Below, in pieces: positions 35,655 to 44,526 of a stretch of DNA of 64,000 nucleotides. The notes beneath the pieces were generated by a model, which had not been told where the DNA came from, ran no database searches, and was given only the letters and a program-made list of their open reading frames with translations. The position numbers were made by a program, and so were the translations under genes. How positions within the stretch are numbered: the first letter of the stretch is position 1; every line of letters begins with the position of its first letter. The DNA is from Candidatus Venteria ishoeyi (lineage in GTDB: Bacteria > Pseudomonadota > Gammaproteobacteria > Beggiatoales > Beggiatoaceae). The stretch covers positions 1 to 64,000 of the forward strand of contig NZ_JAUCGJ010000005.1 of the NCBI RefSeq assembly GCF_030378065.1, given 5' to 3'.

Positions 35655-37043
35655 TCAGATCACTTTTGAAAAACGCTGCTGAGTCTGTTGTTGTTGCAGA
35701 TACTGATCAAAAATCATGCAAATGTTACGAATTAATAAGCGTCCGGCAGGTAATACCTGGATGTGACGGCTATCAAACGTCAGCAACCCATCTTCCTGCA
35801 TTTTATCCAGCGCCTGCCATGCGTGGGCAAAATAATCCTGAAAAGACAAGTTGTGATCCTGCTCTAATTTTTGAATATCCAAGCGAAAATGGCACATCAA
35901 GTCCATAATAATTGCTCTGCGCAGCAAATCATCAGGCGTGAGTTCAATGCCACGGAAAATAGGTAAATGACCGCCATCGAGTACAGCATAATAATCATCC
36001 AGGGCGCGCAGGTTTTGGCTGTAGCTATTAGCAACTTTGCCGATAGAGGTCGCACCAAAACCAATTAAATCGCAATCTGCATGTGTTGCATAACCCTGGA
36101 AGTTACGATACAAACTGCCACTGCGTTGCGCGATGGTCAGTTCATCTTCCGGTTTGGCAAAATGATCCATGCCGATATAAACATAACCTGCTTGGGTCAG
36201 ATGAGTGATAGTTTGTTGTAAAATCCGCAATTTTTCATCGGCTGAAGGTAATTCTGCTTCATTGATACGGCGTTGCGGCTTAAATAGTTTTGGCATATGC
36301 GCATAATTAAACACCGATATGCGATCCGGCGAGACTTCAATAATTTTATCCAGGGTTCGGATAAAAGAATCAACGCTCTGGTGCGGTAGCCCATAAATTA
36401 AATCAATACTTAAAGAATGAAAGCCTTCCTGGCGCGCGGCATCCAGCACCGTTTGGGTGACGGCTTCAGATTGAATCCGGTTAACCGCTTTTTGCACTTT
36501 GGGATCAAAATCCTGTACCCCCAGACTCAAGCGGTTAAAGCCTTCTTCACGCAACAAAGCAATGGTTTCAGCAGTCGCTTCACGCGGATCGATTTCAATA
36601 GAGTATTCACCCTTATCATCATTGCGTAAATTAAAATAGCGGCGCGTGTGTTGAAACAAGGCGTGAATTTCTTCATGGCTGAGAAAAGTCGGTGTACCAC
36701 CCCCCCAGTGTAACTGGTCAACCACGCGATCAGTGTCAAATAACTGTGCCTGCAAGGCCATCTCTTTGTACAGATAATCCAGATAAGGCGCGCTACGACT
36801 GCGATCTTTAGTGACTACTTTGTTACAGCCGCAGTAAAAGCACACGGTATTACAAAATGGAATATGGAAATATAAGGATAAGGGCGGGTGCCCCTGATTG
36901 CTTTGTCTGGCAAGCTGCTGATAACGGGTTTCATCAAAGTCTTCGTGAAACTGTACCGCAGTCGGGTAAGAAGTGTAACGGGGTCCTGAGGTGTCATAAC
37001 GTTGTATCAGTTCAGGGTCAAAAATAACGCTTTGTGTATCCAT
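35655..37043 (-). CDS. hemN: oxygen-independent coproporphyrinogen III oxidase
   Basis: A 462-residue radical-SAM enzyme converting coproporphyrinogen III to protoporphyrinogen IX without oxygen. The iron-sulfur motif is CNTVCFYCGC (about residues 62-71), HWGGGTP follows near 112-118, and SIDLIYGLPHQ lies in the core. Length and the HemN-type C-terminus separate it from HemW. It is probably used under low oxygen. The ribosome site is not evident. It precedes the small coiled-coil gene and the sensor kinase on the same strand, and a family D palindrome lies in its leader. Confidence 0.96.
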   Translation of the reverse strand: MDTQSVIFDPELIQRYDTSGPRYTSYPTAVQFHEDFDETRYQQLARQSNQGHPPLSLYFHIPFCNTVCFYCGCNKVVTKDRSRSAPYLDYLYKEMALQAQLFDTDRVVDQLHWGGGTPTFLSHEEIHALFQHTRRYFNLRNDDKGEYSIEIDPREATAETIALLREEGFNRLSLGVQDFDPKVQKAVNRIQSEAVTQTVLDAARQEGFHSLSIDLIYGLPHQSVDSFIRTLDKIIEVSPDRISVFNYAHMPKLFKPQRRINEAELPSADEKLRILQQTITHLTQAGYVYIGMDHFAKPEDELTIAQRSGSLYRNFQGYATHADCDLIGFGATSIGKVANSYSQNLRALDDYYAVLDGGHLPIFRGIELTPDDLLRRAIIMDLMCHFRLDIQKLEQDHNLSFQDYFAHAWQALDKMQEDGLLTFDSRHIQVLPAGRLLIRNICMIFDQYLQQQQTQQRFSKVI

Positions 37044-37070
37044 ATAAAATACTCATTGTTTCACAAATCT

Positions 37071-37099
37071 GTAGAGACGTAGCAGTGCTATGTCTCTAC
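37071..37099. repeat. palindrome family D, copy 3
   Basis: GTAGAGACGTAGCA and TGCTATGTCTCTAC around one base. A further half-unit (GTGCTACGTCGCTACC) follows to 37119. It lies between the rhodanese gene and hemN. Confidence 0.85.
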
Positions 37100-37131
37100 G
37101 TGGTGCTACGTCGCTACCTGATAAATCCGGT

Positions 37132-37812
37132 TTAACGCTTGCCTTTAATCGTTGTTAAACCCAGCATTTCCCAATCCTGCATACCACCACGATACCATTT
37201 AATTTTGGCAGGTGGATAACCCAAGCCCAGTAAGGTATGGATATTGTTTGGCGACTGTTCGCACCAACTACCATTACAGAACATTACCAAAGTTTTGGCA
37301 TTGGAAAAATTCCATTTATCGCCATCAGCTTTTTTTGCACCAAATGTATCAGTAAGAATCGCGTCACGGTTGGCGATTTCTTCAACCTCAAACGCTGAAT
37401 TATTATTGGGGCTGATTTTCAGCCAAGGTACATTGATCGCACCAGGAATCGTGCCACGCATTAACCACTCAGGTGTGCGGGAGTCAACAACCAGGATAGA
37501 CTTATCACCGTTACTGGCTTTATTCAGATAATCCAATACATCTAATTCACCAATCGTCTCGACATCGGCATGGAGTGACATTGGTGCAACACAAAATGGT
37601 GGGCAATGTCTGGAGGTTTTTGTAAACAACGGGTTAATTTTGTGATCTTTTTCCTGATTACGCATGATCACAACATCCTTACCCTCATGCTTTACAGTGA
37701 CTGACCCCAGATCTTTGGTAATCTTCACTGCTAATTCTTCAGCATTCAGTATGCCGGAAAAAGCAATGCCGCCCAGTAAAACGCTCGCGGTCAGGATTTT
37801 TGAAATTTGCAT
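37132..37812 (-). CDS. periplasmic rhodanese-like protein
   Basis: A 226-residue protein with a Sec signal peptide (cleavage near LNA-EE, about residue 24). A cysteine motif HCPPFC lies near residue 70. The rhodanese domain (about 90-220) has LVVDSRTPEW, GTIPGAINVPW and the active loop MFCNGSWCEQS, which carries the catalytic cysteine. Rhodaneses transfer sulfane sulfur. Export and the extra HCPPFC pair suggest a role in periplasmic sulfur or redox metabolism, as seen in sulfur oxidisers, but this is inference. A strong GGAGG lies 10 bp before the ATG. It is transcribed alone. Confidence 0.85.
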   Translation of the reverse strand: MQISKILTASVLLGGIAFSGILNAEELAVKITKDLGSVTVKHEGKDVVIMRNQEKDHKINPLFTKTSRHCPPFCVAPMSLHADVETIGELDVLDYLNKASNGDKSILVVDSRTPEWLMRGTIPGAINVPWLKISPNNNSAFEVEEIANRDAILTDTFGAKKADGDKWNFSNAKTLVMFCNGSWCEQSPNNIHTLLGLGYPPAKIKWYRGGMQDWEMLGLTTIKGKR

Positions 37813-37963
37813 TGTTTTTATTCCTCCAAAAAGTATATTTTAAGTGCTGGACTATTGTAGAACAAAAACGGCTTCAGCGCATGTTTTAAGAGATAGCACC
37901 TTGAATCAGGTATAATACTAAAAAATTTCTAACAACAGAGTAGTACGGGGGAGGAGCCCGGTG

Positions 37964-38584
37964 ATGGACAGAAAACAACATTGGGAACAGGTTTATGCCG
38001 AAAAAAATGCCAAGGAAGTCAGTTGGTATCAGGCACACCCTGAAATTTCATTAGAACTCATCAAAACAAGTCAGCAAAAAAAAGGGATTATTGATGTTGG
38101 TGGCGGTGCTTCGGTATTAATCGACAAGCTGTTGGAATCCGCTTATCAGGATCTGGCAGTATTGGACATTTCTGCTGCCGCGTTGCGCATTGCTCAGCAG
38201 CGCCTGGGGCAAAATGCCACGCAAATACAATGGATTGAATCTGATGTAACACAATTTAAGGCAACGGAACAATTTAATCTCTGGCATGATCGCGCCGTCT
38301 TTCATTTCTTAACTGAAAAATCAGATCGAGCCGCTTATCTGCAAGTGCTGCGCAACAGTTTAAAACCCGGTGGCTGCGTGATTATGGCAGCTTTTGCCAT
38401 CGCTGGCCCGGAAAAATGCAGCGGCCTGGATATCGTGCAATATGATGCTGAAAAGCTGCTAAAAGAACTTAATGGACAACATGCAGGGAAATTTACTTTG
38501 CAAGAACAAGTCTCAGAAAATCATAAAACGCCTACTGGCAAAATACAGGCATTTACTTATTATCGTATGCAACGCACAGCTTGA
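37964..38584 (+). CDS. class I SAM-dependent methyltransferase
   Basis: A 206-residue Rossmann-fold methyltransferase. The SAM motif I is IIDVGGGASVLID (about residues 45-57), the acidic motif LAVLDIS ends strand 2, and WIESDVTQF and LWHDRAVFHFL follow. The family includes small-molecule methyltransferases such as thiopurine or trans-aconitate enzymes; the N-terminal HWEQVYAEKNAKEVSWYQ is shared by many uncharacterised members. The substrate is unknown. GGAGGAG gives a strong ribosome site for the ATG at 37964; a GTG lies 3 bp before it. pspB starts 18 bp after the stop, so it may lead the pspBC operon. Confidence 0.85.
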   Translation: MDRKQHWEQVYAEKNAKEVSWYQAHPEISLELIKTSQQKKGIIDVGGGASVLIDKLLESAYQDLAVLDISAAALRIAQQRLGQNATQIQWIESDVTQFKATEQFNLWHDRAVFHFLTEKSDRAAYLQVLRNSLKPGGCVIMAAFAIAGPEKCSGLDIVQYDAEKLLKELNGQHAGKFTLQEQVSENHKTPTGKIQAFTYYRMQRTA

Positions 38585-38602
38585 TTAATAAAGGTAGGCA
38601 AA

Positions 38603-38842
38603 ATGATGCAATTTACACAAATATTTCAAGGCTCATTTTTATTTTTACTGATATTTATTGTGCCACTCTGGTTATTTTTACATTATCGCCTGCAAGCCAA
38701 AAAAACTGAACACGGCATCAATGATACAGACATAGAGCGTCTGGAGAAACTCCAGAATAATGTTAAAAAATTACAAGAACGGGTGCAAACGCTGGAATTG
38801 ATTCTGGATGAAAAAGTACCAGAATGGCGGCGTATACAATGA
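38603..38842 (+). CDS. pspB: phage shock protein B
   Basis: A 79-residue protein with one membrane segment (about 12-30) followed by a coiled-coil tail ending in LDEKVPEWRRIQ, which is the PspB layout. PspB and PspC sit in the inner membrane, sense envelope damage, and relieve PspA inhibition of PspF. AAGGTAGG precedes the ATG. The stop overlaps the pspC start by 4 bp (ATGA). No pspA or pspF is adjacent; a PspA-family gene is elsewhere in the window (26949-27677). Confidence 0.88.
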   Translation: MMQFTQIFQGSFLFLLIFIVPLWLFLHYRLQAKKTEHGINDTDIERLEKLQNNVKKLQERVQTLELILDEKVPEWRRIQ

Positions 38843-39204
38843 AACGGGCTTTATATAAAGACACTGAAAACGCCTTAATAGCAGGGGTGTGCGCTGGACT
38901 TGCTGATTATTTCAGCATCAACCGCGCTGGACTGCGCATGTTGGTGATCGCGCTTTGCCTATTCTCTCTCCCTCTGGTATTGATCAGCTATATAGCTTTA
39001 ACAATTTTATTAAAAAATAAGCCAAAAATCCCGCAAAAAGTACCCTTTGATGTGGCGCAGCAAGAAAGCTTGTCTGCTGCATTTGCCAGGGCGCTTAATA
39101 AAAGCGAACAGGAAATTGCCACGCTGGAAACCAATATCACCCGGCTTGAAGCCTATGTCACTTCTGATCATTTTGAATTAAAAAGAAAAATTTGGGAACT
39201 CTAA
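38839..39204 (+). CDS. pspC: phage shock protein C
   Basis: A 121-residue PspC-domain protein. KRALYKDTENALIAGVCAG and ADYFSINR open the PspC domain, a membrane segment spans about 34-56, and a helical cytoplasmic tail follows. It works with PspB in envelope-stress signalling. The ATG at 38839 overlaps the pspB stop, and the pspC stop overlaps the pyrC start (TAATG at 39202-39206). So translation is coupled from pspB through pspC to pyrC, an unusual pairing of a stress sensor and pyrimidine synthesis. Confidence 0.88.
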   Translation: MKRALYKDTENALIAGVCAGLADYFSINRAGLRMLVIALCLFSLPLVLISYIALTILLKNKPKIPQKVPFDVAQQESLSAAFARALNKSEQEIATLETNITRLEAYVTSDHFELKRKIWEL

Positions 39205-40241
39205 TGCAATTAACTTTTACCCGTCCTGATGACTGGCACTTACACGTCCGTGATGGCGCTGGCCTGCAATCTGTCATCAGCGCAACTGCGCGTTGCTTTG
39301 GGCGCGCGATTATCATGCCCAACTTAAAGCCCCCTGTGGTTACGATTGCCGATGCACTGGCTTATCGGGAGCGTATTATAGCGGCCCTGCCAGCCGACAG
39401 CGCATTTCAGCCGCTGATGACTTTATATCTGACGGATAACACCCGTATTGCGGATATCGAACAATTAAGCCAAACGCCGGAAGTGGTTGCAGTTAAGTAT
39501 TATCCTGCGGGCGCAACTACCAATTCCGATGCCGGTGTCACCGACTTACGTAATGTCTGGGGTGTACTGGAAGCCATGCAGGATGCTGGCATACCGCTAT
39601 TAATTCACGGTGAGGTCACTGCCAGCAGCGTAGATGTGTTTGATCGGGAATATATGTTTATTCGCCATATACTTGATCCTTTGCTGGAAGCTTTTCCAAC
39701 GCTCAAAGTGGTATTGGAGCATATTACCACCAGCGAAGCTGTAGATTTTGTGCGTGCAGGGGAAGATCGGCTGGCTGCCACGATTACTGCACATCATTTA
39801 TTAATGAACCGTAACGCCTTATTTACCGGGGGTATACGTCCACACCATTATTGCCTGCCGGTGTTAAAGCGGGAAATTCATCGGGAAACCTTAGTCGATG
39901 CCGCAATCAGCGGTAGTCCCCGGTTTTTTCTCGGCACCGACAGCGCGCCACATCCACGCCAAGCCAAAGAAAGTGCCTGCGGCTGCGCGGGCATGTATTC
40001 TGCCCCGATTGCCATTGAATTATATGCGGAAATTTTTGAACAGATGAATGCGCTGGATAAATTAGAAGCTTTTGCCAGTTTTTATGGCCCCGACTTCTAT
40101 GGTTTGCCGCGCAACAGCGAGCAAATTACCTTGCAAAAAACCGACTGGACTTTGCCTGAAAGTTTTAACTTTGGTGAAGACCAGGTAATTCCCCTGCGTG
40201 CTGGAAAAACCATACATTGGCAACTGGAGTCTGCTTCATGA
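39204..40241 (+). CDS. pyrC: dihydroorotase (class II)
   Basis: A 345-residue zinc enzyme that closes carbamoyl-aspartate to dihydroorotate in pyrimidine synthesis. [10 protein letters not shown] (metal His pair), the carbamylated-lysine segment [23 protein letters not shown] and GTDSAPH are all present and in the expected order. The ATG at 39204 gives the family's [12 protein letters not shown] start; its T and A overlap the pspC stop. The stop overlaps the rnt start by 4 bp (ATGA), so these genes form one translationally coupled string. Confidence 0.97.
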   Translation: MQLTFTRPDDWHLHVRDGAGLQSVISATARCFGRAIIMPNLKPPVVTIADALAYRERIIAALPADSAFQPLMTLYLTDNTRIADIEQLSQTPEVVAVKYYPAGATTNSDAGVTDLRNVWGVLEAMQDAGIPLLIHGEVTASSVDVFDREYMFIRHILDPLLEAFPTLKVVLEHITTSEAVDFVRAGEDRLAATITAHHLLMNRNALFTGGIRPHHYCLPVLKREIHRETLVDAAISGSPRFFLGTDSAPHPRQAKESACGCAGMYSAPIAIELYAEIFEQMNALDKLEAFASFYGPDFYGLPRNSEQITLQKTDWTLPESFNFGEDQVIPLRAGKTIHWQLESAS

Positions 40242-40837
40242 TCCCCATTGTCAAGCGTTTTCGGGGCTTTTTGCCGGTTGTCGTTGATGTCGAAACAGCG
40301 GGATTCAACCCCAAAACTGATGCCTTGCTGGAAGTTGCCGCCGTATTACTGAATCAGGATGAAGACGGCCTCTGGTTTTGTCAGGATTCTCATTTATGTC
40401 ATGTTGAACCCTTTCCCGGTGCTAACCTGGATCAAGCTTCACTGGAATTTACCGGTATTGATCCTTATCATCCCTTTCGTATGGCAGTTTCCGAAGCTGA
40501 TGCACTGAATACGATTTTTGAACCTGTGCGTAAAGCGGTTAAACAGCACCAGTGTTCAAGAGCGATACTGGTTGGGCATAACCCCATGTTTGATTTGAGC
40601 TTTATTAAAGCAGCGGTGGCGCGTTGCCAAATCAAACGTAATCCGTTTCATCAATTCAGCACCTTTGACACGGCAACGCTGGGCGGTCTGGCTTATGGTC
40701 AGACCGTATTAGCACGCGCGGCACAGGAAGCCGGACTGGAATGGGATAATGAACAGGCACATTCTGCGCTATATGATGCGAAGCGCACAGCAGAACTATT
40801 TTGTAAAATTATTAATCGTTGGGACGCGCTGAAATGA
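40238..40837 (+). CDS. rnt: ribonuclease T
   Basis: A 199-residue DEDD exoribonuclease that trims the 3' ends of tRNA and other stable RNAs. DVETAGF (Exo I), [11 protein letters not shown] (Exo II) and [14 protein letters not shown] (Exo III with His and Asp) hold the catalytic residues; AAVLL and FTGIDPYHP follow the RNase T pattern. The ATG overlaps the pyrC stop and its stop overlaps the aroK start (both ATGA). The order pyrC-rnt is common in gammaproteobacteria; aroK next to it is less so. Confidence 0.95.
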   Translation: MIPIVKRFRGFLPVVVDVETAGFNPKTDALLEVAAVLLNQDEDGLWFCQDSHLCHVEPFPGANLDQASLEFTGIDPYHPFRMAVSEADALNTIFEPVRKAVKQHQCSRAILVGHNPMFDLSFIKAAVARCQIKRNPFHQFSTFDTATLGGLAYGQTVLARAAQEAGLEWDNEQAHSALYDAKRTAELFCKIINRWDALK

Positions 40838-41364
40838 GTTATTTCGATAACCTGCCTGCCGGCAATTTATTTTTAATCGGTCCGATGGGGGTGGGAAAAA
40901 CCACCATAGGACGGCAACTGGCCCAAGAGCTGGGGCGGGAATTTAAAGACAGTGATCGGGAAATAGAAGAGCGCACCGGCGCAGATATTCCGCTGATTTT
41001 TGAACTGGAAGGTGAAATCGGTTTTCGCCGCCGCGAGCGGGAAGTCATTGATGAGTTAAGCCAATTATCCAATATCGTCATTGCAACGGGCGGTGGCAGC
41101 GTGTTAGATCCGGATAATCAGCAATGCCTGAAAACCCGGGGCACGGTCATTTATTTATACGCATCGCTGGATCAACTGGTAAAACGTACCAACCGTAACA
41201 AAGGTCGCCCTTTGCTGCAAACTGACAACCCCCGTGAAAAACTGGAAAGTATTATGCGCGAGCGGGAACCGATTTACCAAAACCTGGCCGATATTTCCAT
41301 GGAAACCGGACAGGACTCTATCCGCCATGTAGTGCAGGTTTTATTGTCAAAACTGGAACAATAA
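40834..41364 (+). CDS. aroK: shikimate kinase
   Basis: A 176-residue shikimate kinase of the aromatic amino acid pathway. Walker A is GPMGVGKTT (about residues 15-23), [11 protein letters not shown] binds shikimate, ATGGGSVL is the central loop, and RNKGRPLL is the lid. The ATG overlaps the rnt stop. aroK is normally followed by aroB; here aroB is missing and an unknown gene starts 2 bp after the stop. Confidence 0.96.
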   Translation: MSYFDNLPAGNLFLIGPMGVGKTTIGRQLAQELGREFKDSDREIEERTGADIPLIFELEGEIGFRRREREVIDELSQLSNIVIATGGGSVLDPDNQQCLKTRGTVIYLYASLDQLVKRTNRNKGRPLLQTDNPREKLESIMREREPIYQNLADISMETGQDSIRHVVQVLLSKLEQ

Positions 41365-41366
41365 CG

Positions 41367-42494
41367 ATGAGATTCAAGTCCAGCTCAGCCTTTTATCAAG
41401 AACTGCACGGCTTTTGTATTGAACGCCTTAAAGAATCGTTTAACCCGGATAGCCAATTGTTTGATTTACGCCTGCATAATCGTCACTGGGGGCTGGTGGA
41501 AGGTACGGAAAACAGCAGCAGCACCGCAATGGTGCTCATTGCCTTGCACCGCGCAGACATTGATGTGGAAGGCCTATTCTCATTACAAATAAAATCAGTG
41601 CTCAAAGCCCTGACAGATTTACACCGTTTTCCGGTTTATCACGAAACCCTGGGTTTGCTGATTTGGGCTAATGCCATCTGGGATGGTTCATCACTGTCGG
41701 ATTTATTGCAAGAATTGGGTTTATCGCTGATTAAAATCCCCGCTTTAACCAGGAACCTGAAAAGTGCTGAACTCGCCTGGCTGGTGAGTGGTTTCGCACA
41801 TGAATACCGGCGCTCTGGTGAGCAGGATGTGCTGGAAACCTTGAAGATTTTATTAACGCAACTGCAACTCAGGCAGCATAAAACCAGCCATGTGTTTTAT
41901 CACTATGCACATAATGCCCCGTTGCGGCTACGCTACCGCCGTCATGTCACTACCTTTGCCGATCAGGTTTATCCGGTGCAGGCACTGGCTTTTGCCAGTA
42001 TTTTGCTGAAAGAACCCGGTTATTTACAGCAAGTGCAGCCCTGTGTGCAGCAAATTGTTGATTTGCAAGGTAAGCTTGGGCAATGGTGGTGGCACTACGA
42101 TGCCCGCAATGCCCAGGTATTACAAGCCTACCCGGTGTATTCAGTACACCAGCACGCCATGGCTCCGATGATGTTAATGGCTTTAGCCGCAGCGGGTGGC
42201 AAGGCGCATACCGCAGCAATGAGTCTGAGCCATGCCTGGCAGGATCATAATGAAATCAATGCCAACATGACTGACCGCGAAGTGGGTACCATGTGGCGCG
42301 ACATTGAATATGATGAAAACAAACTTGCCAGCAGTTTCCGTAAAGCCCGCTCCGTGATGGGCCAGACCCGGGATCGGACAAGCCGCCTGCCAAAATTAAA
42401 AATTCGTTATGACACCTGGCCTTATGAATGGGGCTGGTGTTTATATGCACAAGCCATTGCAACGACTGCACCACCATCGCAGCACTTAATATAG
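41367..42494 (+). CDS. unknown protein of possible alpha/alpha-toroid fold
   Basis: A 375-residue soluble protein without signal or membrane segment. It is helix-rich, with repeated Leu/Ala-containing helices and conserved-looking aromatic blocks (RHWGLVEGTEN, DQVYPVQALAF, WWWHYDARNAQV, HQHAMAPMMLM). This pattern recalls alpha/alpha-toroid enzymes such as prenyltransferases or polysaccharide-related barrels, but I cannot assign a family. No catalytic DxDD motif is evident. It starts 2 bp after aroK and is thus the last gene of the pspBC-pyrC-rnt-aroK string. A function with aroK is possible but unsupported. Confidence 0.65.
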   Translation: MRFKSSSAFYQELHGFCIERLKESFNPDSQLFDLRLHNRHWGLVEGTENSSSTAMVLIALHRADIDVEGLFSLQIKSVLKALTDLHRFPVYHETLGLLIWANAIWDGSSLSDLLQELGLSLIKIPALTRNLKSAELAWLVSGFAHEYRRSGEQDVLETLKILLTQLQLRQHKTSHVFYHYAHNAPLRLRYRRHVTTFADQVYPVQALAFASILLKEPGYLQQVQPCVQQIVDLQGKLGQWWWHYDARNAQVLQAYPVYSVHQHAMAPMMLMALAAAGGKAHTAAMSLSHAWQDHNEINANMTDREVGTMWRDIEYDENKLASSFRKARSVMGQTRDRTSRLPKLKIRYDTWPYEWGWCLYAQAIATTAPPSQHLI

Positions 42495-42529
42495 CCAAGT
42501 TCCATATTTTTATTTGGGAGTGAGAAACC

Positions 42530-43099
42530 ATGAATCTATCATACAAACAACTGTTTTTTCCTGTTATTGGCAGTGTTTTATTGCTCAATGCCTGTAGTTC
42601 TGTGATTGGTTCAAAAAATAATACGCCACAAACTTCCCGCACCGATCAAACACCCACCCGCCATCTCACACCAGGCGTTATCGGCACCGAAGGACAAACT
42701 GCGCAGGCAGAAGATATTGCCACGCTATTGCTTAATACCCATAACCAATGGCGGCAACAAGCCGGAGTACCTGCATTGGTGTGGTCTGAAGGCTTAGCCC
42801 AACACGCACAAAACTGGGCTGAGCAATTAAAAACAAAATACTGTATTTTACGCGCACAGCCGGATAATCCTTATGCTGAAAATTTATTTTCTGGCATTGC
42901 AATTAAGCCGCAACAAGTGGTGAATTATTGGGGGCGGCAACATTCAAATTATGATGCAAAAACCGGACAGTGCTTACATGGACGCGGCTGTGCGCATTAT
43001 AGTCAGATGATTGCGCCAAATACCCAGGAAATGGGTTGTGGTATTGCCAGTTGCGATAATCTGAGCGTGTGGGTTTGTCATTATAACCCCCCTAAATAA
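42530..43099 (+). CDS. CAP-domain (SCP/PR-1-like) lipoprotein
   Basis: A 189-residue lipoprotein: signal peptide with lipobox LLNAC (cysteine near residue 22), a Thr/Pro-rich linker, then a CAP domain (about 60-187). LNTHNQWRQQAG, LVWSEGLAQHAQNWA, YAENLF and HYSQMIAPNTQEMGCG are the usual helix and strand blocks, with the His and Glu of the cavity. Bacterial CAP proteins are exported and of varied, mostly unknown function. The cysteines in the C-terminal part could form disulfides. Its ribosome site GGGAGTGAG resembles a family A end. It stands before serC but a family B repeat separates them. Confidence 0.85.
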   Translation: MNLSYKQLFFPVIGSVLLLNACSSVIGSKNNTPQTSRTDQTPTRHLTPGVIGTEGQTAQAEDIATLLLNTHNQWRQQAGVPALVWSEGLAQHAQNWAEQLKTKYCILRAQPDNPYAENLFSGIAIKPQQVVNYWGRQHSNYDAKTGQCLHGRGCAHYSQMIAPNTQEMGCGIASCDNLSVWVCHYNPPK

Positions 43100-43186
43100 T
43101 CGCTTATAAAAGCACTCGAAATCCCACACGATAAAATATAGACAGCATGGCTTTATGATAAAATGCATGATTTTTATCATTAATCA

Positions 43187-43269
43187 CTGATGTTACGCGC
43201 CCTGGTTATTTTTGGCTTGAGTCCCGCGCTTTTTTGGACTTACCAAAAAACACTTTTGCGTAACAGCAG
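43187..43269. repeat. repeat family B, copy 2 (83 bp)
   Basis: The ends CTGATGTTACGC and TTGCGTAACAGCAG are inverted repeats. The left part matches 30491-30530 (CTGGTT, then a T-rich run and a GTTT/GCTT block); the interior is shorter. It lies 22 bp before serC, in its leader. Confidence 0.7.
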
Positions 43270-43291
43270 TTAATCATTAACAGGAAAAACC

Positions 43292-44374
43292 ATGTCACGC
43301 GCTTATAATTTCAGTGCTGGTCCCGCAATGGTACCAGAAGCCGTTTTACAGCAAGCTCAGGAAGAATTACTGGACTGGCAGGGAAGCGGCATGTCAGTGA
43401 TGGAAATGAGTCATCGCGGTAAGGAATACATGTCGATTGCAACCCAGGCAGAAGCCGATTTGCGTGAGTTAATGGCGATTCCCGAAAATTATAAGGTTTT
43501 GTTTTTACAAGGTGGCGCTTCCAGTCAGTTTGCCATGGTGCCACTGAATTTGCTTGGTGATAAAAAGACCGCTGATTATTTTAATACCGGGCAATGGTCA
43601 AAAAAAGCCATTGCAGAAGCGAAGCGTTATTGTGATGTGAACCTGGTTGCCTCTTCTGAAGCTGAAAATTTCTGTACCATCCCGGATACGGCAAACTGGA
43701 ACTTAAATGCCGATGCCGCTTATGTGCATTACACTCCTAACGAAACCATCGGTGGTCTGGAGTTCCAGGAAATCCCTGAAGTGGGTGATGTGCCATTGGT
43801 AGCTGATTTTTCTTCAACCATCTTATCGCGTCCTTTGGATGTTTCCCGTTATGGCATCATTTATGCCGGTACGCAGAAAAATATCGGCCCTGCGGGCATG
43901 GCGGTGGTGATTGTGCGCGAAGACCTGCTGGGTAATGCTGGAGACAGCACGCCAGCGATGTTTAATTATGCAACTCACGCTAAAGCAGATTCCATGTATA
44001 ACACCCCGCCGACCTATACCTGGTATTTTGCAGGTCTGGTCTTCAAGTGGCTGAAACAACAAGGTGGCCTGGAAGCCATGGCAAAAATTAATCAGGGTAA
44101 AGCGCAGGCTTTATATAATGCCATTGATACTTCAGATTTTTATGCCAACCCTGTTGACCCACGTTATCGCTCATGGATGAACATACCTTTCACCCTGGCG
44201 GATGATGGCTTAAACGATACCTTTCTGAGTGAAGCCAAAGCCGCTAATCTGGTGACATTAAAAGGTCACCGCAGTGTTGGCGGAATGCGCGCCAGTATCT
44301 ATAACGCCATGCCGGAAGCCGGTGTGCAAGCCTTAATCGCTTTCATGAAAGACTTTGAGCAGCGCAAAGCGTAA
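43292..44374 (+). CDS. serC: phosphoserine aminotransferase
   Basis: A 360-residue PLP class V aminotransferase of serine and pyridoxine synthesis. NFSAGPAMVP at the N-terminus, MSHRGKEY, FLQGGASSQF, and the PLP lysine in AGTQKNIGPAG identify it. It converts 3-phosphohydroxypyruvate to phosphoserine. CAGGA lies upstream of the ATG. serA and trpB follow after a repeat-filled gap of 152 bp, so serC, serA and trpB may be one functional cluster: serine synthesis next to the enzyme that uses serine to make tryptophan. Confidence 0.97.
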   Translation: MSRAYNFSAGPAMVPEAVLQQAQEELLDWQGSGMSVMEMSHRGKEYMSIATQAEADLRELMAIPENYKVLFLQGGASSQFAMVPLNLLGDKKTADYFNTGQWSKKAIAEAKRYCDVNLVASSEAENFCTIPDTANWNLNADAAYVHYTPNETIGGLEFQEIPEVGDVPLVADFSSTILSRPLDVSRYGIIYAGTQKNIGPAGMAVVIVREDLLGNAGDSTPAMFNYATHAKADSMYNTPPTYTWYFAGLVFKWLKQQGGLEAMAKINQGKAQALYNAIDTSDFYANPVDPRYRSWMNIPFTLADDGLNDTFLSEAKAANLVTLKGHRSVGGMRASIYNAMPEAGVQALIAFMKDFEQRKA

Positions 44375-44389
44375 ACACCCTCTACTTAC

Positions 44390-44498
44390 CCTCGTTACCA
44401 GGCTCTGCTTGGTAACGTCTGTGCTTCAAGCTCCGCTTGGCGTAATGGAAGCAGAGCTTCCAGAATAGGCGTTCCCAATGAAGACATTGGGAACGAGG
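44390..44498. repeat. palindrome-rich repeat (family E) between serC and serA
   Basis: Ends CCTCGTTACCA and TGGGAACGAGG are inverted repeats; inside are two further hairpins, around AGGCTCTGCTTGG and GGAAGCAGAGCTTCC. This type (CTCGTTCCCA ends) is widely dispersed in many bacterial genomes. No coding capacity. Confidence 0.7.
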
Positions 44499-44526
44499 TT
44501 AATAAAAATCTCAGCCGGAAAACATT

